A stretch of DNA of 64,000 bases from Dasypus novemcinctus. Taxonomy: Eukaryota > Chordata > Mammalia > Cingulata > Dasypodidae. Shown in pieces: positions 35,910-47,854 of the stretch. Where the stretch lies: contig NC_080702.1 of the NCBI RefSeq assembly GCF_030445035.2, positions 23,137,652 through 23,201,651 of the forward strand, in the 5' to 3' direction. Position 1 is the stretch's first letter; the number at the start of each line of letters is the position of its first letter. The notes under the pieces are model-generated. The model was not told the DNA's origin, searched no databases, and saw nothing but the letters and a program-made list of their open reading frames with translations. A program made the position numbers and the translations under genes.

Positions 35910-36776
35910 ATGGCCCATTCCAATGAACAAAATAAAAACTAGGAAGAGGAAGACAACATTGAGCAAATAATGAAAGCTCTCCAAGCAAATATCGTGGACC
36001 AACCTAGTGAAGAAAAGAAGACATTAAAGATATTAAGAAAATACTTGGAGAATATACTGTAGAAATTGTAAACATATGCAAAAAGATAACTGATAAAAAT
36101 GGTGATGAATGGCAAATTCCAAAAAATGAAAAATACACTCTTGGTAAAAGCAAAAGATTAGAAGTGGCAGAGGAAAGAATTAGTGATGTGGAAGACAGTA
36201 CAACTGAAATCAAACAGATAGAACTGAAAGATAAAAGATAGAAAAAATCCAGGAGGGACTTAGGGATCTGAATGGCACTAAAAATGCAAAACATATGCAT
36301 CCCAGAAGGAGAAGAAAAGGGAAATGGTACAGAAGGAGTGTAGGAGGAATAATGGCTAAAAACTTACCAAACTTATTGAGGGAGATGGATGTACAAATCC
36401 AGGAAGTACAGCACACTCCAAAGAGTATAAATCCCAAAAGGCATACACCAAGATATATAATTGTCAAATTATCCAACGCACAAGATAAAGAAAAAATACT
36501 AAAGGCAGCAAGAGAAAAGAAAACCATCACATGCAAGGGAAGCTAAATAAGATTGAATGCTGATTTCACATATGAAACCATGGAGGCAAGAAGGCAGTGG
36601 TATAATATAGTCAAGGTACTAAAAGAAAAAAATTTTCTGGCAAGAATACTCTATTCAGCAAAGGTGGCATTCAAAAATGATGGAGAGTTCAAAATATTCA
36701 CAGATAAACAGAAACTAAGAGAGTATGCCAAATTAACTGGTCAATCAAGAAACACTAAAGGGAGTTCCAGAAGATA
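35910..36776 (+). pseudogene. L1 ORF1 remnant of L1-5
   Basis: Begins with MAHSNEQNKN and hits a stop within about 11 codons. The RRM region follows (HPRRRRKGKWYRRSVGGIM near 36295, out of frame with the start), then PRYIIVKLSNAQDKEKILKA. A stop at 36544 (TAA where the family has SSIR) splits off the C-terminal part (36553-36776: NADFTYETMEARRQWYNIV, then RILYSAKVAFKNDGEFKIF). It would not give an RNA-binding protein. Confidence 0.85.
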
Positions 36777-37319
36777 AAAGAAAAAACAGGAAAGACAGAG
36801 TTGGAGGAGAGTGTAAGAAGAACTAAAAAGACAAAAAGAGAAATAAAAGCAACATATGGCATATGCAACTGAAAGAAAATATGGTTAAGGTAAGTAAAAC
36901 CTTGCAAGTAATAATGTTGAATGTTAATGGATTAAACTCAACATTCAAGTGACACAGATTAACAAAATGAATAAGGAAATATGATCCATCTATGTGCTAT
37001 CTACAAGAAACCCACCATAGACCTAAGGATTCAAGGAGGTTGAAAGTGAATGACTAGAAAACAATCTTACAAGCAAACAGTAACAAAAATATAGCAGGAG
37101 TAGCTATACTAATAGCAGACAAAATAGACTTTACATGCAAAAATATTATGAGAGACAAAGATGGGAGGTACATATTCCTAAAATGGTAAATCATTCAAGA
37201 AGAAAGAACAACCATAAATATTTATGCACTTTACCAGGACACCTCAAAATATGTGAAGCAAACACTGGAAAAACTAAGTGGAGGAACAGATACCACTAAA
37301 ATTATAGTAGGAGAATTTT

Positions 37320-39655
37320 TTTCATTTTTTATTGTATTTTTTAAAAAATTACATAGATCACAAGGGGGCACGTGGGTGGGAGGGAGTTCTCCGGGGCATG
37401 TATACTCAGTACATAAAAAATGTTTGGATATTTTCATAGTAGTTACAGTTAAAAATGACAACTAAGGGAGTGCTGAGTTCCTAGCCAGGGGAGACCTATC
37501 ACATTCCCCAATGTAACAGCAACAATCCCCCAAGTGAAGTGGCAAAGATCAATAAAGAAGGATGGTCCAACAATGAGCCCTTGATACTGATGAGTATGCT
37601 TATGAGCCTGTGCCCCTGAAATATGAACTAGGCCTAGAGCTGCAGAGTTGCCTAAGAACTACCTCCTGAGAGCCTCCATGTTGCTCAAATGTGGCCACTC
37701 TCTAAGCCAAACTCAGCATATAAATGCATTACCTTCCTCCCAGCATGGGACATGACTCCCAGGGATAAGCCTCCCTAGCACTGAGGCATTAGTACCTAGT
37801 GTCAGCTATGATGTAATTAGAAAAAGGCCTTGAATAAAAAAGTCAACTAAGACCAGCAAAATATCTCAGCCTACATGTAATATCAGGTGTTAAAAACTGG
37901 TTTTTGACCTTGAATAAAAGGGGGAAATGAAAAGGACAAATGAGTTTACATGGCTTTGAGTCTCCAAAAAAAAGTTAGAAGGTCATCAGAGAGGTTACAC
38001 TTATGCACACATTAGCAGGGTCTCAGAGACAGCCAAAGTAGTTGAACTCAAATGTGACCTTTCTACACATGGCTATTCTATTACTTTTACCAGACCTGTG
38101 GTTGGCCCTGGGGTTGGTGTATACTCGGAAGACCTGAATATCTGGACTGTCCATGTGACAGGCAGGCCCTGAGCCTCAGCAGACTTGCAACTCCTACCCT
38201 TTGGTTTATTGGACTTACCCCAGCCAGCCAACAGGGAGCTGAAGAAGGTCAACCACCACACCAGGGAGCCAAGAGTGCCTACAACTGCAAGCATGAGAAT
38301 TGCATCCATCATCCATGTGAAATCTAAGATCCCTTCAATATAGAGGTGAAGTGGACATAACCATCCCAGGGACCACAGGATGGAGGAGTAGAGTATGGAT
38401 TAGAGTGGACTTACTGATATTCTACTATGGAACTATTGTGATTAGTAATGGAAAAATTGTTGCATTGATGTGGAGAAAGTGGTCATGGTAGCTGCTGAGG
38501 GTAGAGGGAGAGGGAAGAAGAGATATGATGTGGGGACATTTCAGGACTTGAAGCTGTCCTGATGGTACCACAGGGACAGATGCTGGACATTGTATGTCCT
38601 GACATGGCCCCCTGGGTTGACTGGGGGAAAGTGTAAACTACAGTGTAAACTATTGTCTATATGGTACAGAAGTACTCCTAAATGTATTCACCAAGTGCAA
38701 TGAAATTCCCACGATGATGAAAGAGGTTGTTGATGTGGAAGAAGTGGGGTGAAGGAGATGGGGGTTATTTGGGGACCTTATATTTTTTTAATGTAACATT
38801 TAAAATAAAAAAAATAAAGAGAAAAAAAAGAAATGCCTTGAAAGCAACTGACCTCAAATATATATGTGTATGTGTGTTCCCACATACCCCACCCCCATCC
38901 CCCACTCCTCCCACATCAATAACCTCCTTCATCATTGTGGCATATCCATTGCAATTTGTGAATACATCTTGGAGCACTGCTGCATCACATGGATTATAGT
39001 TCATATTGTAGCTTACACTTTCGCCCAGTGCATTCAATGTGGTATGGTAGGATATATAATATGCAGCGTCTATTCCTGCAATATCATTTATGACAACTTC
39101 AAGTCCCAAAAATGCCCACACATCATATCTCTTCTTCCCTCTCCCTGCTCTCAGCAACTATCATGGCCACTTTCTCCAGATCAATGCTACAGTTTCTTCC
39201 ATTACTAGTCACAATAGTTCTGTAGCAGAATATCAGTAAGTCCACCCTAGTCCATATTTTTTCCTCCATCCTGTGGACCCAGGGTTGGTAATGTCCACTC
39301 CACATCTATCTTGAGAGGGGGCTTAGATCCCAAATGGTTGAGGGATGCAATTATCCTTCTTGGAATTGTAGACACTCTTGGTTCCCTGTTGTGGTGGTTA
39401 ACTATATTCACTCTCCTGTTAGCTGACCTGGGTAAGTCCAACAAACTAGAGAGTAAGTGTTACAACTCTACTGAGACTCAAGGCCCAGCTGGCATATGGC
39501 CAATCCAGAGATTCAAGTCTTCTGCTTCTGGGTATACATCAACCCCAGCACCAACCACAGGTTCAGTAAAAGTGACTGAAGAAGCATGTGTAGAAAGGTC
39601 ACATCTGAGTTCAACTCCATCACATTCAGAAACACAAATTCCAAAGTGGGGCCCA
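37320..39655. mobile_element. Nested L1 3' UTR copies in opposite orientation inside L1-5
   Basis: Reading from the left: 37320-37363 is a minus-strand L1 3' terminus with a T-rich tail (AAAAAATTACATAGATCACA); 37364 to about 38830 is a 1.47-kb plus-strand L1 3' UTR ending in TTTTTTTAATGTAACATTTA and an A-rich tail; from about 38870 to 39655 the minus-strand 3' UTR resumes (TGTTCCCACATACCCCAC onward). The outer limits share a decayed target duplication, TATAGTAGGAGAATTTT and TATAGTGGGCAATTTT, on either side. The simplest reading is that a plus-strand L1 copy landed in a minus-strand L1 copy that was itself sitting in L1-5. Confidence 0.72.
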
Positions 39656-41180
39656 TATAGTGGGCAATTTTAATACATTACTATAAACATTAGACAGAAC
39701 ATCTCAAAAGAGAAGCAATTTACACAAATGACTTTGAATAATATATTGGTGGGTCAGGGCCTAATTGACACACACAGAACAGTACACCCAAATACACCCA
39801 AACACATAATTCTCAAGTGCACATGGGTCATTCTCCAAGATAGATCACATGCTAGGCCAGAGAGAATGTCTCAATCAATTCATAAAGTTCAAAATCATAC
39901 AAAATAATTTCTCTGACCACAGTGGAATGAAGCTGCAAATCTTCAAAGGCCAAAGAACCAGATTAGGAAAAAAGATAAGGAAGTTAAACAACACACTCTT
40001 AGATGAACAACTGGTCAAGAAGGAAATTTCAAAAGAAATCAGTAACTACCTTGAATCTAATGAAAATGACAACACAACATATCAAAACTTATGGGATGCA
40101 GCAAAAGCTGTACTGAGAGGGCAATCAATAGTCAAACATTCATATTTCAAAAAAGAAGAAAGAGCTAAAATTGAAGATATACCTGCATACTTGGAGGAAT
40201 ATTTAAAGAGAAAAACAAACTACCCCCAAGTGAAGAAGAAGAAAGGAATAGTAAAGAAGAGGAGAACTAAATGAAATAGAAAATAAGAAAGAACCAACAA
40301 AAATAAATAAAACAAGGGTACAAGCACACTCTACTGGGAATGACCTCTTCAACAAAACATGCTAAGATCACTGAATAGCCCTAATCAAAAGAATGAGAGA
40401 GGAGTACCATTTCATACCTATACAAAAATCAATTTAAGATGGATCAAAGATCTAAATATATGAGCCAAGACTGTGAAGACCTTGGAAGACTATGTAGGGA
40501 AGCATCTAAAGAACTTTGTAATAGGAAATGGTTTCATGGGCTTCACACCCAAAGTATGAGCTATAAATGAAAAAACAGATAAATTGGACCTCTTCAAAAA
40601 TTAACAACTTTTGCACCTCAAAAGGTGTTTATCAAGAAAGTGAAAAGACAACCTAATCAATGGGAGAAAATATTTGGTAACCATGTATCTGGTTATATAT
40701 GCATATATAAAGAAATCCTATACTAGAAAATAAAATAAAATAGAAGAGACAGCCCATTTAAAAAATGGGCAAGAGATTTGAACAGATGCTTCTCCAAAGA
40801 AGAAATACAAATGGCTGAAAAGCACATGAAAAGAAGCTCAACATCACTAGCTATTAGTGCATATCAAAACAATGACGAGATGCCATCTTACACCCATTAC
40901 ACTGGAAGCTATTTAAATATCAGAGGACTACAAGTGTGGAGAGGATGTAGAGAAATGGGAATCCACTGCTGCTGGGAATGTAGAAGTTTCCAGACATTCT
41001 GGAGGACAGTTTGGCAGTTCCTCAGAAAACTAGCTATATATTTGCGATATGACCCAGCAATTCCACTACTGGTTACATACACAGAGAATTGAAAACAGGG
41101 ACACAAACTAATATATGCACAACAATTTTCACAGCAGCATTTTTCACTATTGCCAAAAGTTGGATTCAGACCAAATGCCC

Positions 41181-41290
41181 ATCAACAGATGAGTGGATAA
41201 GCAAAATGTGTCATATACATACACTGCAATACTACATCAACAGATGAGTGGATAAGCAAAATGTGTCATATACATACACTGCAATAATAC
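41181..41290 (+). repeat. 55-bp tandem duplication in the ORF2 end of L1-5
   Basis: ATCAACAGATGAGTGGATAA begins at 41181 and again at 41236; the two 55-bp copies are nearly identical (TGCAATACTAC at the end of the first, TGCAATAATAC at the end of the second). It lies in the C-terminal ORF2 region, where 55 bp also shifts the frame. Confidence 0.92.
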
Positions 41291-43084
41291 ACTGTAAGAA
41301 GGAATACAGTAAAAACACATGGGAAAATATGGATGAATCTTGAGGATGTTATATTGATTGAAACAAGCCAGGCTTTGAAGGACAAATACTACATGACCTC
41401 TCTGATATGAATGAAGCAAATCAAACTGTTTCAGAGAGCTAGAGGCTGGAAGCTAGGCTTACAGGAAATGGGGGGCACAGGAAGGTTGTGATCCAATGCC
41501 AGCAGAGGTGCAATCTATGATAAAGTAGTGGTATGTATTTGTGCAGTGAAGTGATAAGACACCGACATAGGGATACTATTGGGTTGGGCTTTGCAGGCTT
41601 GAGGGGAGCTAGGCTGGAGGTATGGGTCAAATGGTCCAAGGATTCTGTGGAGTGTTTGGAGGGAAGCAAGTGAATATGGTAGACTGTCATGTATGAGGTT
41701 GAAGCTATAATGTTGAGAAAACTCTTTAGAAAATATAATAAGGAAGGGTTACTGGTGTAAGGTGTTTGGCAGGGGAACCTGGCACAAGGTGCTTCTGGGG
41801 CAGTCTTCTGGGGAGTGTGTGTGTGCTCATAATTCATAGTGTGTTATATCAGTGGGTGGAGACTGATACAATGAGTGGAAAGGTGCTATGCCCCCATCAT
41901 GTGGAGGCCTGATACTTGCAAAGGGGAGGCTGTCTCTTGAGAGCATGGGTGAATCCCAATTTGGGAAGTCAGAATAGTGTGTCAAGCCCTCAACATTGCT
42001 GTGAGTATTTATGAATTTTGTTCTTCAAGCAGTGAAGCTTGTTTGTTTCTGTGGCCCTGCGGGGAAGGGGAGAGAGGAATAGAATAGTTGGAAGTGGATA
42101 TAACTGGGGGACAATGGAAGTGTTCCGCACAATCCTGCATTGATAGATACAGGCCACATTAAATGTCACCAAAATTTTTTAAAGTTGTATAGTCTAAAAT
42201 GTAAACCATAATGTAAACCATAATGGAACCATGGTTATTAGCTAGATTTCAGTATCTGTAAACCAGTTGCAGCCACATGTAAAAAGATAATTGCTGGGGA
42301 AGGGGAAAAGTGTTTGATGTTGGGTATATGGGAATTCCCTATATTCCTTATGTGATTTTACTGAGATCTAAAATATTTCTGAAGACATAATTTTTAAAAA
42401 AGGATGTAGACACTGAAGAAGAAATGGAATAGAATGCCTTTCCAATATACATGCAGGGCTATACCTATTTCAGTGATGAAAGACAAAATGTCAAAAAAAT
42501 TTTCTTATGAAATTTTTCATTTTTATAATACCCCAGTTTATTTTTCACCACGTTAGTTTTTCTAAATTATTATATATTCTATTTCTAATCTTTAATCTTA
42601 TCATTATTTCATTTTCCTATTAATTTAATTTAGCAATATTTTAGACTTCATTTTTTAAGAAGTTTTGGGTCACAGAGGGTTCAACTATTGCAGGGAAGGA
42701 GCACTTCTGTGGGGTGTCATTGATGGGGGAAGCATAGAGTTGTGATATAGGGACACTTTTTGGACTTGAACTTGTTCAGAATTATATAGCAGGGATAGAT
42801 GCAGGACATTATATATCCTGCCTTAACCCATTGAATGGACTGGGGAAGAGTGTAATTTGCAATGGAAAGTTTAATCCATGCTGTGTAGCAGTGTTCCAAA
42901 ACACATTCATCAAATACATTTAATATTCCACACTAATGAAAGAATTTGTTGATGTGGGAGGAGTGGGGGTGTGTGGTAAATGAGATATATAGGAACCTCT
43001 TATTTTTAATGTAACATATTTTATAATCTATATATCTTTAGAAAAAGACAATAATAGAAAATACTCTAGTAAAAGGATAGTGAG

Positions 43085-43453
43085 TGTGTACGAGGATTAC
43101 TGATTGGGTGGGCCATGCCCTAACTGAAATAACCTCATTAAGGGTCCCTACTTACAATGGGTTTATCATCCACAGGAATGTACTAGATTAAAGAAAATGA
43201 TTTTTTTCCCCTAGTGTACAGCTTCAAAACATCATACAGAGTTTCCCCTGTCTGTATACTGGAATGCCTGTAGGTCCCTGGCAATCTAACAGGTGGCAGC
43301 CAGAGTATGGAAAAATCCTCTTGGGCTTGTCATCCCAGACCTTATTCTGCAGGTAGAAGTAGATAGCTTACAGGTAAAGCAGTGTGAGAACCAATTATTT
43401 GACACTGACCTGAACAAAAGGTTATGTTCATTTACATCATACTATAAAGCACA
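43085..43453. other. Unassigned sequence
   Basis: Between L1-5 and the young L1 tail. An open frame at 43293-43493 is partly inside the L1 tail and has no recognisable family. Confidence 0.4.
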
Positions 43454-43469
43454 TAAGAGGGTCTATTTC

Positions 43470-43620
43470 TTTTTTTTTTTATTGACTTTGTAATAATATT
43501 ACATTAAAAATATATATGTGAGGTCCCATTCAACCCCACCCCCCCACCCCCCCCTCTCCCCCCCCCAACAACACTCGTTCCCATCATCATGACACATCCA
43601 TTGGATTTGGTAAGTACATC
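43470..43620 (-). mobile_element. 151-bp young L1 3' end with perfect 16-bp target duplication
   Basis: The segment begins with T11 and ATTGACTTTGTAATAATATT, runs through the C-rich block, and stops at GGATTTGGTAAGTACATC. Except for the length of the C runs it is identical by eye to the 3' end of the young L1 at 54460-54615. TAAGAGGGTCTATTTC occurs at 43454-43469 and again at 43621-43636 without mismatch. This is a very recent, extremely 5'-truncated insertion. Confidence 0.95.
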
Positions 43621-43769
43621 TAAGAGGGTCTATTTCATGGGGAATAGAGAGTATGCAGATTCTAATAATTGGGAGAATTTCTACAGGCCATGAACATGCA
43701 CAAATCAGGGCTAAATATTCAAGGAAAGCACCAGATAACATACAGTCAATTGGCAAGGAAACTTATGGC

Positions 43770-45738
43770 TATCCCTTTTATATTTAGATTCTTGATTCAC
43801 TTTGAGTTAATTTTTGTATAAATTGTGAGATAGGCTTTTGTCTCTCTTTCTTTTGGATATGGATATCCAGTTCTCCTAGCACTACATATTGAATAGACTG
43901 TTCTGGTCCAACTGCGAGGACTTGATAGAACTGTGAAAAATATGAAAGTGGGTGTGGCTCAAGGGAACTGGGTGTGGCTCAGGCGTCTGATCTCCTGTCT
44001 ACACATGAGAGATCTGTGGTTCAGTTCCCATGCCTAGTAAAGAAGAGAGCGAGGTGGCATTGACCTGTTTCTTGAAGTTTCTTGATCCCATCTACATTGC
44101 CTAGTTTTTTGACATGCAGTAGTTCATAGTATCCTCTTATATATCTTTTACTTGTGTGGGGTCGGTGGTAATGTCCCCCTCTTATTTCTGATTTTATTAA
44201 TTTTCATCTCGTTTTTTTGTTATTCTAGCTAAGGGTTTGTCAATTTTGTTGATCTTCTAAAAGAAGTACATTTTATTTTTATGTATTCTCTCTATTGTCT
44301 TTTGTTGCTGTTGTTCTAGATTTCATTTGTTTTTCTGCTGATCTTTCCTATATCTTTCTTTCAGCTTGGTTTGGGTTTAGTTTCCTCCTTTACTTTCTAG
44401 TTTCTCCAGGAGTGCAGTTAGACCTTCAATTATTCTCCCTCCATTTAAAAAAAAAATGTATTGATGTGTATCACTTATACATGAACATACATAAACAACA
44501 AGTGTATAGTAAAAGTTGTGAATATACAAAACAAACCTGATTAAAATCACAAAGAGTTCCCATAAATCACCCCACCACCAACACTTTGCATTGATGTGAA
44601 ACAATGGTTACAAATTATAAAAGAATATCATCAAAACATTACAACTAACTGCAGTCCACATCCCACACATGTTGCACTCTTTCCCCAACCCACAACATCA
44701 TTATTATTTTTAAATATATTCTTATTATAGAAGTTGTGATTTTACAAAACAACCATGTACATGTGTAGAATTCCCATACAATACCCCTTCACTAACACAC
44801 CAAACCATGGTGGATCATTTGTTACAGATTATGAGATGCTATCATCAGACTATTACCACCAAACATGGGCCATATCATACATATGTTACACTTTTACCAT
44901 ACCCCCTTATCAACACAGTACATCTTTGGCACCGAAGAATACTACAGTACTGCTGCTACTCCCATAACTCTCCATACTCCCGCCACACTGCAATAGTGAT
45001 GTACATCTACTCCAGCTCATAGAAGGACACTTTTATATCTGTACCATCTTCTTTTTTACTGTAAGTTTTGAATGCTATGAATTTCTCTCTCAGTCCTACA
45101 TTTGAAGTATCTGATAAGGTTAAAAGTGTTGTGTTCTAATTTTCATTTGACTCAAGATATTTGCTGAATTATCTTGCAATTTCTTCTTTGAACTACTGAT
45201 TATTTAAAACTGTCTAGTTTAATCTCCATATATTTATGAACTTACCCTTTTTTATCCATTATTTCCAGCTTCATTCCATTATCATCAAAGAAAGTGTTTT
45301 ATATAATCTCAATCTTTTAAATTTATTGAGTATTGTTTTATGAATCAATTTATGGTCTATGCTGAAAAAGGATACATGAATACTTGAAAATAATGTATTT
45401 CTTATTGATTTGTAGAGCATTGCTCTATAGATATCTGTTAGAACTAGTTCATTTAATGTATTATTGAATTCTGTTCCCTTATTTATTCACTCTATATATG
45501 TTCTAGCCAATACTTCAGATGATATATTGAAACCTCCATCTATTACAGTGGAGACATCTATGTCTCCCTTCAGCTTTGAAAGTATGTGCCTAATGTATCT
45601 TGAGGTACTCAGATTAGATGCATAAATCTGTAGTATAGTTATTTCTTCTTGCTGAATTTCTCCTTTTATTAATATATAATGACATTATTTACCACATATA
45701 ATATATAACAGTTTTGCTTTTGAAATCTATTTAGATTA
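43770..45738 (-). mobile_element. Older L1, ORF2 remnant with internal deletion and nested L1 end
   Basis: Reverse-complement ORF2 pieces: 43770-43930 (the TTTGAGTTAATTTTTGTATA block and CCAGTTCTCCTAGCACTACA), then after a deletion and a SINE-like piece 44080-44440 (GTGGGGTCGGTGGTAATGTC and GCTAAGGGTTTGTCAATTTT), and 45050-45738 toward the endonuclease region (TAGTATAGTTATTTCTTCTT). Between them, 44445-45045, lies another old L1 3' end in minus orientation (TTACAAAACAACCATGTACA) resembling 30010-30360. No frame is open. Confidence 0.72.
43946..44062 (+). mobile_element. Degenerate tRNA-derived SINE head
   Basis: GGGTGTGGCTCAGGCGTCTG (A-box-like) and GTGGTTCAGTTCCCATGCC (B-box-like), with GTAAAGAAGAGAGC after it, resemble a second xenarthran tRNA-derived SINE type I recall. 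The first 15 bases of the head occur twice (GGGTGTGGCTCAAGG and GGGTGTGGCTCAGG). It marks the deletion in the older L1 around it. Confidence 0.6.
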
Positions 45739-45753
45739 AAAATTTAAAATTAA

Positions 45754-46150
45754 GGGAAACGGACTTTGGCCCAGTGGTTAGGGCGTCCGTCTACCATATG
45801 GGAGGTCCGCGGTTCAAGCCCCGGGCCTCCTTGACCTGTGTGGAGCTGGCCATGCGCAGTGCTGATGCGCGCAAGGAGTGCTGTGCCACGCAGGGGTGTC
45901 CCCCGCGTGGGGGAGCCCCACGCGCAAGGAGTGCGCCTGTGAGGAGAGCCGCCCAGCGTGAAAAGAAAGAGCAGCCTGCCCAGGAATGGTGCTGCCCACA
46001 CTTCCTGTGCCACTGACGACAACAGAAGCGGACAAAGAAACAAGACGCAGCAAATAGACACCAAGAACAGACAACCAGGAGAGGGGGGGGAGGATTAAAT
46101 AAATAAATAAATCTTTAAAAAAAAAAAAAAAGAAATATACATTTAAAAAA
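45754..46150 (+). mobile_element. tRNA-derived SINE (armadillo DAS type), best preserved copy
   Basis: Head with A box (GGCCCAGTGGTTAGGGCGTC) and B box (GGTTCAAGCCCC), GC-rich body (CGCAAGGAGTGCTGTGCCAC, GCGCAAGGAGTGCGCC, CAACAGAAGCGGACAAAG), then AAATAAATAAATAAATC and a poly-A tail. A perfect 14-bp target duplication flanks it (AAATTTAAAATTAA at 45740-45753 and 46151-46164). High CpG content and the perfect duplication make it the youngest SINE here. Confidence 0.95.
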
Positions 46151-46164
46151 AAATTTAAAATTAA

Positions 46165-47850
46165 ATATAAAAGGATGTAGACACCAAGGAAGGAATGGAA
46201 GAGATTGTCTTGCCACTGTACATACAGGGCAACACCTATTACAGTGATGAAAAGCAAACTGTCATAAACAAAGTTTTATGATATTTTTCATTTTTTAATA
46301 CCCCAATGTATTTTTACTTTATTTTTGTTTTTCTAAATTAGTATGTATTCTATTTCTAATCACTAAACTTATAATTACTATTTCATTTTCCTACTAATTG
46401 AATTTGGCAATATATTAGGCTTCATTTTTTAAGAAGTTTTGGATCACAGAGGGGTTCAACTATGGCAGGAGAGGAGCACTGGTGTGGGGTGTCTTTGATG
46501 GTGGACACATGGTTGGGAAGGAGTTCTTCAGGGCATGCATATAGGGTATATAAAAATGTCCAGATATTCATTGGGTATTGTCATAGTTGGTAGAGTTACA
46601 CATGACAACTGAGGGAGTGCTGAGTTCCTAGCTAGGGATCGCTGTCACATTCCCCAATAGAGCAGCAACAAATCCCCAAGTGCAAGGGCAAAGACCAGTG
46701 AAGAAGAATGGTCCAGTGATGGGCCCTTGATACTGAGGACTATGCTTATGAGCCTGTGTGCTTGAAATTTCAACTAGACCTAGAACTGCAGGGTGCCTAA
46801 GAGTTCCCTCCTGAGAGCTTCCATATTGCTCAAATGTAGCCACTCTCTAAGCAAAACTCAGCATGTAAATGCATTATCTTCCCTCCAGCATGGGATATGA
46901 CTCCCAATGATGATTATCCTTGGCACTGAGGAAGTACTACCAATCACCAGCTGGTGATGCAACTAGAAAAAGACCTTGAACAAGATGTGGAAATGGTAAG
47001 GACAAATGAGTTTATATGGTTGAGATTTCAAAATGAGTTGGGAGGTCATCAGAGGGGTCACACTTATGCACATCTCAGCAGGATCCCAGAGACAGCCAAA
47101 GTAGATACAACTCCAGGTACTGGTGTTCCTGAGGGCTACAGAGATACACAGGTTCTATGGTCATGGCAGATGGCTCTGGAGTTCAGTGCCTTACCAGGTG
47201 ACCCCACTTTGGGATTTGTGCTCCTGAGTGTGATGAAGTTGGACTCAGACATGACCTTTCTGGACATGCCTCTTCTGTCACTTTTAATGAACCTGGGGTG
47301 GGCACTGGGGTTGGTGTATGCTTGGGAGACTTGAATCTCTGGACTGGCCATGTGCCAGCTGGGCCCTGAGCTTCAGCAGAGTTGTGACACCTACTCTCTG
47401 GTTCATTGGACTTACCCAGAACAGCTAACAATGAAGTGAACATTGTCAACCACCATACCAGGGAAACAAGAGTGTCTACAACTGCAAGCAGGAGAATCAC
47501 ATCCATCAGCCCTGTGGGATCTAAGCCGCCTTTGATTTAGAGGTGGAGTGAACATCACCATCCCAGGGTCCACAAGATAGATGAATAAAATATGGATTAG
47601 AGTGGGCATACTGGTTTTCTACTATAGAACTATTGTGATTCCAGTCATGGAAGAAATTGTATCATTGATGTGGAGAAAGTGGCCATGGTAGTTGCTGAGG
47701 GTAGGGAAAGAAAGAGAGTTAGATGTGATTTGGTGGCATTTTTGGGACTTGGAGTTGTCCTGAGTGATATTGCAGGGACAGAGGCAGGACATTATATATC
47801 TTGCTATAACCCACTGAATGGATTGGCGAGAGTGTAAACTCACTTGCGTA
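46165..47850 (+). mobile_element. 5'-truncated L1, 3' UTR only, 1.7 kb
   Basis: Starts with AAAGGATGTAGACACCAAGG, follows the full central 3' UTR (TAAGAAGTTTTGGATCACAG; GGTCCAGTGATGGGCCCTTG; CAGCAGGATCCCAGAGACAG) and breaks off at about 47850, without the usual terminal block. On the opposite strand 47183-47506 is an open frame of 107 codons that aligns with similar frames in other copies; on the sense strand 46954-47334 is open for 126 codons. Known L1 biology assigns no protein to this region. Confidence 0.8.
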
Positions 47851-47854
47851 TTGT

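Larger units (their letters stand above)
36881..41400 (+). pseudogene. L1 ORF2 remnant of L1-5: endonuclease split, RT core deleted
   Basis: The endonuclease start is at about 36900 ([15 protein letters not shown] in degraded form). After 37319 the frame is broken by the nested insertion and resumes at 39660 within the same domain. The linker region is readable at 39849-40274 (MLGQRECLNQFIKFKIIQNN, then SDHSGMK and KKEISKEISNYLESNENDN). At about 40330-40410 the sequence jumps from the linker to the C-terminal half (the [14 protein letters not shown] block), removing some 500 codons with the FADD catalytic motif. The Cys-rich C-terminus is partly readable at 40778-41092 (VWRGCREMG, HCCWECRSFQTFW). 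Confidence 0.87.
33974..43080 (+). mobile_element. LINE-1 element L1-5, near full length, dead, with nested insertion
   Basis: Plus-strand L1 with a complete-looking 5' end (GCAAGATGGCATCAGAGTAA at 33985), 5' UTR to about 35909, ORF1 remnant 35910-36776, ORF2 remnant about 36881-41400 and a 3' UTR to about 43080 (terminus GTAACATATTTTATAATCTA). The ORF2 endonuclease region is interrupted at 37320-39655 by other L1 pieces, and the RT core is deleted at about 40330-40410. The sequences AAAGACTCCAGA (33964-33975) and AAATACTCTAGT (43059-43070) may be its decayed target duplication. Confidence 0.88.
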
